A stretch of 56,611 nt of DNA from Bradyrhizobium sp. SRS-191 (lineage in GTDB: Bacteria; Pseudomonadota; Alphaproteobacteria; Rhizobiales; Xanthobacteraceae). Of the stretch, positions 17,469 through 28,719 are shown in pieces. Made by a program: the position numbers and the translations under genes. The stretch covers positions 1-56,611 of the forward strand of contig NZ_JANBVS010000029.1 in the NCBI RefSeq assembly GCF_024586915.1. Direction: 5' to 3'. The first letter of the stretch is position 1; each line of letters opens with the position of its first letter. The notes under the pieces are model-generated. The model was not told the DNA's origin. It worked only from the letters and a program-made list of their open reading frames with translations, and did not search any database.

Positions 17469-19364
17469 TCAGACATAGTGATGCGCGCGCAGATGCCGGA
17501 CGATCAGCTCGGCCGCAGCCTCTGCCGACAGGACGGCCCCATCGATCGTAATGTCCGGGCTCTCCGGGGTTTCGTATGCCTGGTCGATCCCGGTGAAGTT
17601 CGACAGCTCCCCGGCGCGTGCCCGCTTGTAGAGGCCCTTGGGATCGCGCGCCTCGCAGGTGGCGAGCGCGGTCGCGACGTGGACCTCGATGAACTCGCCC
17701 TCGGCAAAGCGCTTGCGCGCCATGGCTCGGTCGGCGCGGAACGGCGAGATCAGCGACACCAGCGTGATCAGGCCGGCCTCGACGAACAGCGCAGCGATCT
17801 CTGTCACCCGCCGGATGTTCTCGACCCGCGCCTCCGGCGTGAAGCCGAGATCACGGTTGATGCCATGGCGCAGATTGTCGCCGTCGAGCAGCGCGGTGTG
17901 ACGGCCGAGCTCGCACAGCCGCCGGTCGACGAGATTGGCGATCGTCGACTTGCCGGCGCCGCTCAGTCCGGTCAACCAGAGCACACAGGGCTTCTGCTGC
18001 TTGAGGCGGGCACGCACCGATTTGTCGACCGTTGTCGGGTGCCAGCTGATGTTGGCGGGCCGGCGCAGCGGCGCATCGATCAGGCCGGCCGCCACCGTGT
18101 GCCGGCTGAACGGGTCGATCAGGATGAAGCTGCCGAGATCGCGATTGTCGCGATAGGCATCGCAGACCAGTGGCCGGTCGAGCGCGATCTCGACGCAGCC
18201 GATCTCGTTGGCATCGAGCGTGGACGCAGCCTCCTGCGCCATCGTCTCGATGTCGACGCGATGCTTCATCGTCGCGACCGTGGCGCCGATCGATGACGTT
18301 CCCGATTTGAGCAAATAGCGGCGGCCGGGCCGCATCGCCTCGTCGTCGAACCAGATCAACTGCGCCGTGATGTGGTCGGTGACCAAGGGCGCGGTGCCGG
18401 AGGTGAGCACATCGCCGCGGCTCGCGTCGATCTCATCGGCGAGCAGCAATGTCACCGATTGTCCGGAGACGGCCTGCTGCAGACGGCCGTCGGCCGTGAC
18501 GATGCCGGAGACGCGGCTGCGTCGTCCCGAGGGCTGCACGACCACGGGATCGCCGCAGCGAATCGCGCCGCCGGCAACGCGGCCGCTGAAGCCGCGAAAC
18601 TCCGCATTCGGCCGATTGACCCATTGCACCGGAAAGCGGAACGGCCGGCTGGCAATGCCGTCGGACACATCGACCTGTTCGAGATGGTCCATCACGCTCG
18701 GCCCGTCATACCAGGGCATGCGCGCGCTGCCGTTGATGATGTTGTCGCCGTCGCAGGCCACCACGGGAATGCATTGCACGTCGGCGATGCCGAGTTGCCC
18801 GGCCATGGTGCGGAAGGCGATCGCAATCGCGGTGAAGCGGTCGGCATCGAAGCCGACGAGATCCATCTTGTTCACGGCGACCAGGACGTGACGCACGCCG
18901 AGCAGAGCCAGGATATGGCTGTGGCGGCGTGTCTGGCTGATGACCCCCTTGCGGGCGTCGATCAGCACCACCGCGAGATCGGCCTGCGAGGCGCCGGTCG
19001 CCATATTGCGCGTATATTGAACATGGCCGGGCGTATCGGCGACGACGAAGCGGCGGCGCCGTGTCGCGAAGAACCGGTAGGCGACGTCGATCGTGATGCC
19101 CTGCTCGCGCTCGGCCTGCAGGCCGTCGACCAGCAGGGCGAAATCCAGCGCCGGCCCCGTGGTGCCCGCCACCTTGCTGTCGGCGCTGAGTGCGTCGAGC
19201 TGGTCGTCGAGCAGCATCTTCGAATCATACAGCAGCCGTCCGACCAGCGTGCTCTTGCCGTCGTCGACGCTGCCGCAGGTGACGAGACGCAGGGTCGGCT
19301 TGTCCTGGGCGTGCGTTGTTGCCGGCTCGTGCGCCCGTGCGGCGATGGCGTGATGAACGGCCAT
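17469..19364 (-). CDS. cysNC: Fused sulfate adenylyltransferase GTPase subunit and APS kinase (CysN-CysC, NodQ type)
   Basis: A 631-residue fusion. The first 430 or so residues are an EF-Tu-like GTPase: CGSVDDGKSTLVGRLL (G1), DTPGHVQYTRNM (G3) and NKMDLV (G4), then two beta-barrel domains. From about residue 450 follows APS kinase with GLSGAGKSTIAN and the DGDNLRHGIN substrate loop. With CysD it makes APS from sulfate and ATP driven by GTP, then phosphorylates APS to PAPS. Start chosen at the ATG overlapping the cysD stop (TGATG), which means translational coupling. No PAPS reductase is present, so the PAPS probably feeds the upstream sulfotransferase. Confidence 0.95.
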   Translation of the reverse strand: MAVHHAIAARAHEPATTHAQDKPTLRLVTCGSVDDGKSTLVGRLLYDSKMLLDDQLDALSADSKVAGTTGPALDFALLVDGLQAEREQGITIDVAYRFFATRRRRFVVADTPGHVQYTRNMATGASQADLAVVLIDARKGVISQTRRHSHILALLGVRHVLVAVNKMDLVGFDADRFTAIAIAFRTMAGQLGIADVQCIPVVACDGDNIINGSARMPWYDGPSVMDHLEQVDVSDGIASRPFRFPVQWVNRPNAEFRGFSGRVAGGAIRCGDPVVVQPSGRRSRVSGIVTADGRLQQAVSGQSVTLLLADEIDASRGDVLTSGTAPLVTDHITAQLIWFDDEAMRPGRRYLLKSGTSSIGATVATMKHRVDIETMAQEAASTLDANEIGCVEIALDRPLVCDAYRDNRDLGSFILIDPFSRHTVAAGLIDAPLRRPANISWHPTTVDKSVRARLKQQKPCVLWLTGLSGAGKSTIANLVDRRLCELGRHTALLDGDNLRHGINRDLGFTPEARVENIRRVTEIAALFVEAGLITLVSLISPFRADRAMARKRFAEGEFIEVHVATALATCEARDPKGLYKRARAGELSNFTGIDQAYETPESPDITIDGAVLSAEAAAELIVRHLRAHHYV

Positions 19365-20335
19365 CAGAAATAGCCCTCCACCTTCTTGCGCTCCATCGAG
19401 GCCGTGCTGTCGCGATCGATCACGCGGCCCTGTCGCTCGGAGGTGCGGGACGCCATCATCTCGTGCACGATGGCGGCGAGGTCGGATGCGGTCGACGGCA
19501 CAGCGCCGGTCAGCGGATAGCAACCGAGCGTGCGGAAGCGGATCGAACGCCATTCCGGCGTTTCGCCCGGCCGCAGCGGCATGCGTTCGTCATCGACCAT
19601 GATCAACGCGCCGTCGCGCTCGACCACCGGCCGCAGGCTGGCGAAATACAGCGGCACGATCGGAATGTTCTCGAGCTGGATGTAGTCCCACACGTCGAGC
19701 TCGGTCCAGTTCGAGAGCGGGAAGACCCGCATGCTCTCGCCGGGCGCGAGCAGGGTGTTGTAGAGCGACCAGAGCTCGGGCCGCTGGTTCTTCGGATCCC
19801 AGCGATGGGTGATGCTGCGATGGGAGAAGATGCGCTCCTTGGCGCGCGATTTCTCCTCGTCGCGGCGCGCGCCGCCGATGGCGGCGTCGAAGCCGTGCAT
19901 GTCGAGCGCCTGTCGCAGCGCCTGCGTCTTCATGACGTCGGTGTAGAGCGCCGAGCCATGGACGAACGGGTCGATGCGCTGGGCAAGCCCTTCCGGATTG
20001 ACGTGCACGAGCAGCTCGAGTCCGAGCTCGCGCACGCGCTGGTCCCGGAACGCGATCATGTCGCGAAACTTCCAGGTGGTGTCGATGTGCAGCAGCGGAA
20101 ACGGCGGCTTGCCGGGATGGAATGCCTTCATCGCCAGGTGCAGCAGCACCGAGGAGTCCTTGCCGATCGAATACAGCATCACAGGGTTGCGAAACTCGGC
20201 CGCGACCTCGCGCAGGATGGCGATGCTCTCGGCTTCGAGTCGGCGCAGATGGCTGAGCACCAATGGCTGCGGATCAGCCGCTTCCGGAGCGGGCATGGGA
20301 ACGATCCCGGGGGCTTGATGAACTGTCCCATTCAT
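19364..20335 (-). CDS. cysD: Sulfate adenylyltransferase small subunit
   Basis: A 323-residue soluble protein of the PP-loop ATP pyrophosphatase family. MLYSIGKDSSVLLHLAMKA carries the SxGKDS loop; FPLLHIDTTWKFRDMI, GARRDEEKSRAKER and PLSNWTELDVWDYI are standard CysD stretches, and the end is ERKKVEGYF. It adenylylates sulfate to APS as a dimer with CysN. The ATG at 20335 overlaps the stop of the sulfotransferase gene by 4 bases (ATGA), and its own stop overlaps the start of cysNC, so all three genes form one tightly coupled operon. Confidence 0.96.
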   Translation of the reverse strand: MNGTVHQAPGIVPMPAPEAADPQPLVLSHLRRLEAESIAILREVAAEFRNPVMLYSIGKDSSVLLHLAMKAFHPGKPPFPLLHIDTTWKFRDMIAFRDQRVRELGLELLVHVNPEGLAQRIDPFVHGSALYTDVMKTQALRQALDMHGFDAAIGGARRDEEKSRAKERIFSHRSITHRWDPKNQRPELWSLYNTLLAPGESMRVFPLSNWTELDVWDYIQLENIPIVPLYFASLRPVVERDGALIMVDDERMPLRPGETPEWRSIRFRTLGCYPLTGAVPSTASDLAAIVHEMMASRTSERQGRVIDRDSTASMERKKVEGYF

Positions 20336-21351
20336 GCCGCCACCCCCGCGCGCTCGCCGAACAGCCGCGCCGCCGTCGTCGCGTTCAGGTCGAGATCGCG
20401 GATGCAGGCGGCGACCGAAGCGCGGTAGACGTCGTTGACACCGCAGCGCTCCAACAGCTCGAGCTGAGCCGGATTCACGGCGCCTGTCGCGCGAGGCTGG
20501 TACCGATAGGCGTTGTCGGAGGTGTGGAGATTGGGCACCTTGTAGATCGCAGCCTCGCTCGGAAAGATGACGCGCGCATTGGTCGCGTGCCCCTGTCCGG
20601 GCGGCTGCCAGCTCGTCACGGCGTCTTCGGCGAAGTTTGCCGACAGGCCGAGACGGTCGAACAGCACGCGCACCGATGAGATCGGCTCCTTGCTGACTTC
20701 GTAGACGTAATGAGTGACCGGGACGCCGTGCTGCCTGGCGTAATCTGAAACGCGTGCCGCGCTCAGCGCGGCGATGACATAATGCGCCAGCAGCGTGCTG
20801 TCCGAGGCGCGCGAGATCAGCTTGTCGAGCCAGGACGCGAGCGCGCTCTCCGGTTCGCGGTCGAGCGAGATCAGATGCAGCCGGTGGCTCGGATAGCCCG
20901 CATCGATCAGCAGCTGCAGCGGATTGAACAGGCTTTCCGCGACGACATAGGGGCCGATCGTCTCCTTGCTGAACAGGTTCGGCTCGTCGGCCGAAGACGG
21001 AATGATCCAGGGCGTGAGCGGCCGACCGACCATCGCGTCGCGCAGCATCGCCTTCAGCGGCTGATAGTAGGACGGCATCCCGGTCATGCCGAACAGGTTG
21101 CTCAGCGCCGTCGAGCCGACGCGGGCCTTGCCGCAGGCGAAGGTGAGCATCGGAAAGTCCTGCGCCGGGCGCTGCCGGAACCCCGCGGCGAGACACTCCG
21201 TCACCTCGCGCATCAGCGTTTCCAGCGTGACGGTCCTGCTCTGGAACGCGCCGACCGGGGCCAGCGGCATGGTGTCGAGGGATGGGTGCCCAGTCCGGAT
21301 CAGAGTGGCCATCTCTGCAATGGAATCAGCCGACGTCACGTCGAGAAGCAT
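20332..21351 (-). CDS. Sulfotransferase family protein, first gene of the PAPS operon
   Basis: A 339-residue protein with no signal peptide. Two PAPS-binding motifs can be seen: the 5'-phosphosulfate loop in FACGKARVGSTALSNLF (RVGST at 77-81) and a 3'-phosphate site in LISLDREPESALASWLDK (Arg165, Ser173). Both fit the large bacterial sulfotransferase family, though divergence elsewhere is high. It should move sulfate from PAPS to an unknown acceptor such as a glycan or lipid. The 4-base overlap with cysD, which with cysNC makes the donor, supports the function strongly. The layout recalls NodH with NodPQ, but no other nod gene is present. Confidence 0.8.
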   Translation of the reverse strand: MLLDVTSADSIAEMATLIRTGHPSLDTMPLAPVGAFQSRTVTLETLMREVTECLAAGFRQRPAQDFPMLTFACGKARVGSTALSNLFGMTGMPSYYQPLKAMLRDAMVGRPLTPWIIPSSADEPNLFSKETIGPYVVAESLFNPLQLLIDAGYPSHRLHLISLDREPESALASWLDKLISRASDSTLLAHYVIAALSAARVSDYARQHGVPVTHYVYEVSKEPISSVRVLFDRLGLSANFAEDAVTSWQPPGQGHATNARVIFPSEAAIYKVPNLHTSDNAYRYQPRATGAVNPAQLELLERCGVNDVYRASVAACIRDLDLNATTAARLFGERAGVAA

Positions 21352-21436
21352 GTGCCTGCCCCTGTCTGAGTTTCAAAATTGGATTGAAAATGTGCTTCGG
21401 GATGCAATGAGTGCGGGGCGCGGCCGCGCCGATCGA

Positions 21437-23473
21437 TCAGGCCGCGCGAACCGTGTCGAGGAACCTCTCGACCTCCACTTTGAGACTGCTGCTCTGGTGC
21501 GTCAGCGATCGCGCGGAGTCGAGCACCTGGCCGGAGGCCGTTCCGGTGGCGCTCGCGCCGCGGTTCACTTCCGTGATCCGCTGCGCCACTTCGGCTGTCC
21601 CTTTGGCGGCTTCGCCGACATTGCGGGCGATCTCGCGCGTCGCGGCGCCCTGTTGTTCGACCGTGGCGGCGATGGTGGCCGCGATGTCGGAGATCTGCGT
21701 GATGGTCGCGCCGATTTCCTTGATCGCCGCCACCGACTCCTGTGTTGCCGCCTGCATCCCCGCGATCTGCGTGCCGATGTCTTCGGTGGCTTTCGCCGTC
21801 TGCGCCGCGAGCGCCTTGACCTCGCTCGCGACCACGGCGAAGCCGCGTCCGGATTCTCCGGCACGCGCGGCCTCGATGGTCGCATTCAGCGCCAGCAGGT
21901 TGGTCTGCTCGGCAATCGCGGTGATCAGCTTGACGACGTCGCCGATGCGGCCGGCGGCCGATTGCAGCTCGTTGATGCGGCCGTCGGTGCGCTCGGCCTG
22001 CTTGACAGCCTCATTGGCGATGCGGCTGGAATCGTGCACCTGGCGGCTGATCTCGGTGACCGAGGCGCTCATCTCCTCGGTGGCGGAGGCGACCGCGCCG
22101 ACATTGGTGGAGGCTTCCTCCGATGCGGCGGCGACCATGCTGGACAGCGACTGCGTCTGGTTGGCCGTGCCCGACAGGGTGCCGGCCGCGCCCTCGAGCT
22201 GATGCGCCGCCGAGGACACGGTGGTGACGATGCCGCCGACGGCCGCCTGGAAGGCGTCAGCGAGCTTCATCATCTCCGCCTTGCGCTGCTGCGCCGCGAT
22301 CTTGTCCCGGTTCTTCTGATCCTGCTCCATCTGCTCGATGCGGATCAGATTGTCCTTGAAGGTGCGGGCCGCGCGGGCGTTGTCGCCGACCTCGTCGCCG
22401 CGTTGCGTGTAGGGAATCTCGACCGCCTTGTTGCCGCCGGCGAGCTCGAGCAGCACGTCGCCGACGCGCCGGATCGGGCGGGCGATGGTGAGCGAGGAGA
22501 ACACGGCCGATCCGATCAGGATCAGAACCACCAATGCGCCGACCAGGATCGCCACCCTGCCGACGCGCTCCATCTCCCCGGACAATTGGCTCTGACGCAG
22601 CGACAGCATATCGGTGGCGATCTTGACGCCCTCGCCGAGGCGCTTCCTGATCTCCTGGTCGGCGGTGACGACGGTCTCCTCCAAGATGCGCCGGCTCGCC
22701 TCGTCGGCCTTGAAGTAGTCCAGCGCCGCCGCCTTGAAGGCGGTCGCGATGGTGATCAGCTCGTCGATGCCGGCCTGGACGTCCTTGTTGTTGGTGAGTT
22801 CACGGGATTTCTGCAGGTCGGCGAGCAAGGTCTCCAAGCCGTTGGTCACGATGTCCCGTTGCACCGGGTCGGCCGTCGTTCCGAAGCGCCAGCTCGCCGC
22901 GCTCACCGATGCCATGGCGGCATCGGCGGTGCGCAGCTCGGCCTCGATGCTGAAATGCACGGGCGAGGCGAGCAGGCTGGGCAGCGCGGTCAGCTTCGGA
23001 AAGCTGCGCGTCCAGGCATCGAAGGCCTGGCTGCGGGCCGCGATCTTGGCGAGCACGTCGCCGCGCGCCTTGGCGAAGTCGGCGCCGGCGGCGGCAGACT
23101 TGTCGATGTACTGGCGGATCTCGGCGTACAGCTGCTGCGCCACCGCACGGGTCGCACGCTGGCGTGCAGCCTCGACTTCATTGCCGGCCGCAGCGAGATT
23201 GCCTTGGAGAGCCTGCAGGCTCGCCTGCAGCCGGTCCGGCGTCGTCGCGCGGGCGATGTCCTGCTGGTTGAGCTGAGCGCGCAGCAGCGCCGCGTCGGCC
23301 CCCTGCGCATTGGACTTGTTGGCCATGTTGATGACGGCCAAGCGAGTCAGTTCGGCGATCGACTGGTTGCCGACGATCTGGTTGGCCAGCATGCCCGCCA
23401 CCAGAACCACGCCGATTCCGGCTGTGATGCCGAGCTTTGTTCCGATCTTGAAATTGAACCCCAACATTCCCAC
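21437..23473 (-). CDS. Methyl-accepting chemotaxis protein
   Basis: A 678-residue chemoreceptor. Helix TM1 (about 10-33, TAGIGVVLVAGMLANQ) is followed by a helical periplasmic sensing region of about 280 residues, TM2 (about 318-340, ILVGALVVLILIGSAVF), a HAMP domain starting ARPIRRVGDVLLELA, and the coiled-coil signalling domain. The tip carries the conserved AEQTNLLALNATIEAARAGE and GFAVVASEVKALA. It should pass ligand signals to CheA/CheW. The ligand cannot be told from sequence. No che gene is nearby, as is usual for scattered receptors in this group. Confidence 0.95.
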   Translation of the reverse strand: MGMLGFNFKIGTKLGITAGIGVVLVAGMLANQIVGNQSIAELTRLAVINMANKSNAQGADAALLRAQLNQQDIARATTPDRLQASLQALQGNLAAAGNEVEAARQRATRAVAQQLYAEIRQYIDKSAAAGADFAKARGDVLAKIAARSQAFDAWTRSFPKLTALPSLLASPVHFSIEAELRTADAAMASVSAASWRFGTTADPVQRDIVTNGLETLLADLQKSRELTNNKDVQAGIDELITIATAFKAAALDYFKADEASRRILEETVVTADQEIRKRLGEGVKIATDMLSLRQSQLSGEMERVGRVAILVGALVVLILIGSAVFSSLTIARPIRRVGDVLLELAGGNKAVEIPYTQRGDEVGDNARAARTFKDNLIRIEQMEQDQKNRDKIAAQQRKAEMMKLADAFQAAVGGIVTTVSSAAHQLEGAAGTLSGTANQTQSLSSMVAAASEEASTNVGAVASATEEMSASVTEISRQVHDSSRIANEAVKQAERTDGRINELQSAAGRIGDVVKLITAIAEQTNLLALNATIEAARAGESGRGFAVVASEVKALAAQTAKATEDIGTQIAGMQAATQESVAAIKEIGATITQISDIAATIAATVEQQGAATREIARNVGEAAKGTAEVAQRITEVNRGASATGTASGQVLDSARSLTHQSSSLKVEVERFLDTVRAA

Positions 23474-23631
23474 CCACCCCAGAGTTGTAGGGGCGTAGTA
23501 GGCTCAACCAAGATTAAAGAAGATATAAATACCGCAAGCCGTACAACTACAGGTAAAAAGTTCCACGCAGGAACCGTTGAGAGGGAGCTTTATTCTCCGG
23601 GCGGAATTCCCACGGAATCGGCCGGCGTTCT

Positions 23632-24171
23632 CTAGCGCGTCACCACCACCGTGGTGCCGATCGACACCCGCTCGTAGAGATCGGTGATGTCGGGATTGAG
23701 CATGCGGATGCACCCGTAGGAGACGAAGCCGCCGACCGAGCCGGGCACATTGGTGCCGTGGATCGCATATTCGCCGCCCGCCAGGGTCATGGCCGCAACG
23801 CCCATCGGATTCTGCGGCGAGCCCCCGGCGATTACGTCGGGAATGTTCGGCTTGTCGCGCTTGACGGCGGCCGGCGGCGCCCAGGCGGGATATTTGTACT
23901 TGCCGTCGATCTTCGTGGTGCCGGCCCATTGCCGCCCGGCCTTGCCGACGCCGACCGTGTAGCGCATGGCGTGGGTGCCATCGAGCACGAGATAGAGCTT
24001 CCGCTCGCCGGTCTTGACGACGATCGTGCCGGGCGAATAGTCGCCGGCGATGCCGACCAGTTCGGGACGCGCGGTCGCTGTCCCGCTCGCGGCCACCAGG
24101 GCGCCCAGTGCCGACGCTGCCACCATCGCGGCCTTCACGGCCAGCCCAACCGCTCCCATCCGCATCGTCAT
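23632..24171 (-). CDS. L,D-transpeptidase (YkuD/ErfK family)
   Basis: A 179-residue exported protein. A signal sequence covers about 1-35 (AVKAAMVAASALGALVAASGTATA). The YkuD catalytic signature is complete: HGTNVPGS from His138, then SYGCIRM with the nucleophile Cys154 and Arg156. These enzymes make 3-3 peptidoglycan cross-links or attach proteins to the wall in the periplasm. The ATG at 24171 follows AAGGGG; the frame runs open 27 codons further upstream to 24252 but that part is not signal-like. Rhizobiales usually have many paralogues. Confidence 0.92.
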   Translation of the reverse strand: MTMRMGAVGLAVKAAMVAASALGALVAASGTATARPELVGIAGDYSPGTIVVKTGERKLYLVLDGTHAMRYTVGVGKAGRQWAGTTKIDGKYKYPAWAPPAAVKRDKPNIPDVIAGGSPQNPMGVAAMTLAGGEYAIHGTNVPGSVGGFVSYGCIRMLNPDITDLYERVSIGTTVVVTR

Positions 24172-24366
24172 CCCCTTAAGCCCGTTCCGCCGTCGCGTTC
24201 CCCCAGACGGGAGCACTCGGATGGCTCGAGGAAATGAAAACTTCGTCTGCAAGTAAATGACCGAAAAACAACACCCGGCTGGAATTGTGGCTGACCGGCG
24301 ACTTGCTGCTGGGACTCTCTGCTCGAGCTTACGGGCCGATGATCGGTCTGTCCGCGGACCTCAGTC

Positions 24367-25188
24367 TCATTTGAGCCCGGTGATCGCTGAGAGCGCTCGC
24401 ACGGCTGACTCACCCTTGTGGTCACGGATATAGTTTGCCGTCGTCTCTCGGACGTAGTCGTGCTGGCGTGCATTCGCGCCGACCGCCCACAATGCGGCGG
24501 CTGCAACGACCATCCGGCCACGTTGGGCAGCGTCATAGCGCTGCTTCAGCTGGTCGTAGATGTCCTTCGGGCCGCCGACCATGGCCACGGTGATCCGCGC
24601 GGTGTCGAGCGCGATCAGCTCGGACTGATTGGTGATCGAGGCGAAGAAGTCGAGGATCATGCGGACGTAGCGGCCATCCCCCTCGACAAAGGAGGCGCCC
24701 CACAGCAGGTCCAGGTCGGTCGGCGTCCTGATGTCGATGTCCTCGAGCCGGGCAGGGGCGCGGCGGAACTGATCCTCCAGCGTGGAGTCCAGGCCGTCGG
24801 CGCCAAAGCGGTCGCGATACTTGCTGGCATCAGTGGCATGGCCCGAGAGCTTGAGAGCGGCGAGGAACGCCGAGGCCGCCTTGCCGTCGTCTGCCGGCGG
24901 CGCCAGCCGCTCGATCCAATCAGGATGCAGCACGAACGACCGCGCCAGCAGGCCGGTGACCGGCGGGTAGTGGGTCCAATCGCGACCTTCCGACTTCAAG
25001 GTCGCGAAGACGTTGACGAGGCTTTCGACGCGCGGATCCTTGTAGAAGAATGCGGTCGAGGCCTTCAGCTCCGGCGACTGCGGCATCAATTGCGCCGCCG
25101 ACGGGCCGATTCCTGCCGCCAAAACCAAGAGAACGCAGCCCATCCGGGCCGCGTTCTCGAATCGTTTCCTGACAGGTGCCGCAGGCAT
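24367..25188 (-). CDS. Exported protein of unknown function downstream of acs
   Basis: A 273-residue protein with a signal peptide (about 1-32, ARMGCVLLVLAAGIGPSAAQ). The mature part is mainly helical by composition, with FFYKDPRVESLVNVFATL near its start and ITNQSELIALDTARITVAMVGGPKDIYDQL later. No known domain was recognised. Its ATG lies 3 bases after the stop codon of acetyl-CoA synthetase, so the two are probably co-transcribed and translationally linked; a role tied to acetate use is possible but unproven. Confidence 0.7.
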   Translation of the reverse strand: MPAAPVRKRFENAARMGCVLLVLAAGIGPSAAQLMPQSPELKASTAFFYKDPRVESLVNVFATLKSEGRDWTHYPPVTGLLARSFVLHPDWIERLAPPADDGKAASAFLAALKLSGHATDASKYRDRFGADGLDSTLEDQFRRAPARLEDIDIRTPTDLDLLWGASFVEGDGRYVRMILDFFASITNQSELIALDTARITVAMVGGPKDIYDQLKQRYDAAQRGRMVVAAAALWAVGANARQHDYVRETTANYIRDHKGESAVRALSAITGLK

Positions 25189-25191
25189 GCG

Positions 25192-27144
<1,953 letters not shown>

Positions 27145-27525
27145 TTCACACCCTCCACCATGCGGCCTGCGGATGAACCCCGTCACAGGCCGTCGTTGTT
27201 TCCACTATGCGTCCGCGTAACCGGCGGCGACAAGGCAAGACAAGTAGAACCTTCGGCGGGGAGGCGGTCTGCGCAGGATCAAAGATTTGTGCGCAGAGGT
27301 TGCGTTCGCCGGATTTTCCGACTCCGGCGATCCGCTTGATATCGTCAAGGTTACCTGGATAGAGACTCGTTTGCGGTATCCAATGACCTTTTTGCCTGAA
27401 TTTAGGGACTCGCCATTGGCGCTGTGACGCCCTAAATCGCGTGCAAGCTGTGGATAACCCGGCCGGAACCAAAATGCGGCCCGGGGCATTGAGCGGATGA
27501 ACACGACGGCAGGGCGTCTAAAGCA
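27145..27525. other. Divergent intergenic region between acsA and topoisomerase IB
   Basis: No gene or known RNA was seen in 381 bases. The stretch lies between two divergent starts, so it should hold both promoters. It is less GC-rich near 27330-27470 than the flanking genes, as promoters tend to be. No clear repeat of the families found elsewhere in the window is present. Confidence 0.5.
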
Positions 27526-28713
27526 ATGATGGACCAGCAGAATTTCGAGGGCTCCCGGGTCGGCGCGGCCGATGCCGAGGTCGCGCTCGCGAAGGCGCTG
27601 GGCCAATGGCCGCCGAAGCCGGGGCGCCGCAAGCTCACTTTGAAGGATCTCGCCCACGCCAAGACGGCGAATGCGCAAGGCAATGCCAAGACCACGGTCG
27701 AGGAATTGGCCAAGCGGATCGGGCTCAAGCTCGGCGACCAGAGCGAGCTCACCATCCGCCGCATCAAGCGCGGCAAGAGCTATACCTTCATCCGCGCCAA
27801 CGGCACGCAGATCCGCCATGCCGGCACCATCCGCCGGCTGCATGCGATGGCGGTGCCGCCGGCCTATCGCGAGGTGCGCTACGCGCCGGACCCGAGCCTG
27901 CATCTGCAGGCGGTCGGCATCGATGCCGCCGGGCGGCTGCAATATCGCTATCACACCGATTGGGAAAAGGTGCGCGAGCATCGCAAGGCGCATCGGCTGG
28001 CGAAGCTGGTCGGCGCACTGCCACGCATCCGCCGCGCCGTCTCGAAGCATCTCGCCGGCGACGAGCCGACGCGCGAATTCGCGCTCGCCACCGTGATCGA
28101 GCTGATCGCGCGCACCGCGATCCGTCCCGGCAGCGAGTCCTATGCGCGCCTCAACGGCACCCGCGGCGCCGCGACGCTGTTGAAGTCGAACGTCATCCTG
28201 GAAGACGACTGCCTGGTGCTGACCTTCAAGGCGAAGGGCGGCAAGGCGGTGCGCAAGGAATGCGACGCCACCAAGCTGGTGCGCGCCGTCGGCGTCCTGC
28301 GCGGCCTGCCCGGCCGGCGCATGTTCCAGTACCGCGACGCGCAGGGCGTGGTGCGCGCGGTGTCCACCACCCAGGTGAACGCGTTCCTGCGCGAGATCGC
28401 CGGCATCAAGATCTCGGCCAAGGATTTCCGCACGCTGATGGCTTCGGCCGTGGCGCTGGAGACGCTGTCGCGGATCACGCCGGCGGCAAGTGCGCGCGGC
28501 CGCAAGAAGCAGATTTTGGAAGCGATCCGCGCCGCCGCCGACGAGCTCACCAACACGCCGGCGATCTGCCGCAAGAGCTACGTGCACGACACCATCGTGA
28601 CCGCGTTCGAGGACGGCATCCTCGAACGCTTCGCCGCCACCATGAAGGGCCAGCGCTCGCAGACCAAGCGCGAGCAGCTGCTGGCCCAGGTGGTCACGGC
28701 TGTCTCGGCCTGA
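27526..28713 (+). CDS. DNA topoisomerase IB (poxvirus/bacterial type)
   Basis: A 395-residue protein. The N-terminal domain has SYTFIRANGTQI and a stretch starting IRRLHAMAVPPAY, typical of bacterial topoisomerase IB. The catalytic domain has RTAIRPGSESYA, LTFKAKGGKAVRKE and ISAKDFRTLMASAVAL. The tyrosine that attacks DNA is in CRKSYVH (about residue 352), with the expected Arg, Lys and His or Asn residues upstream. Such enzymes relax both positive and negative supercoils without ATP. They are common in Rhizobiales as accessory topoisomerases. The 3' end is 6 bases from the convergent gene. Confidence 0.92.
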   Translation: MMDQQNFEGSRVGAADAEVALAKALGQWPPKPGRRKLTLKDLAHAKTANAQGNAKTTVEELAKRIGLKLGDQSELTIRRIKRGKSYTFIRANGTQIRHAGTIRRLHAMAVPPAYREVRYAPDPSLHLQAVGIDAAGRLQYRYHTDWEKVREHRKAHRLAKLVGALPRIRRAVSKHLAGDEPTREFALATVIELIARTAIRPGSESYARLNGTRGAATLLKSNVILEDDCLVLTFKAKGGKAVRKECDATKLVRAVGVLRGLPGRRMFQYRDAQGVVRAVSTTQVNAFLREIAGIKISAKDFRTLMASAVALETLSRITPAASARGRKKQILEAIRAAADELTNTPAICRKSYVHDTIVTAFEDGILERFAATMKGQRSQTKREQLLAQVVTAVSA

Positions 28714-28719
28714 GATTCA

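Noticed and set aside
19365..19553. Longer N-terminus for CysN-CysC
   Set aside because: The extra codons lie inside cysD and do not look like the family; the ATG at 19364 overlaps the cysD stop and fits coupling.
21086..23635. An 849-codon plus-strand frame opposite the chemoreceptor gene
   Set aside because: Low-complexity Arg/Gly/Ala translation antisense to a clear MCP; no motif.
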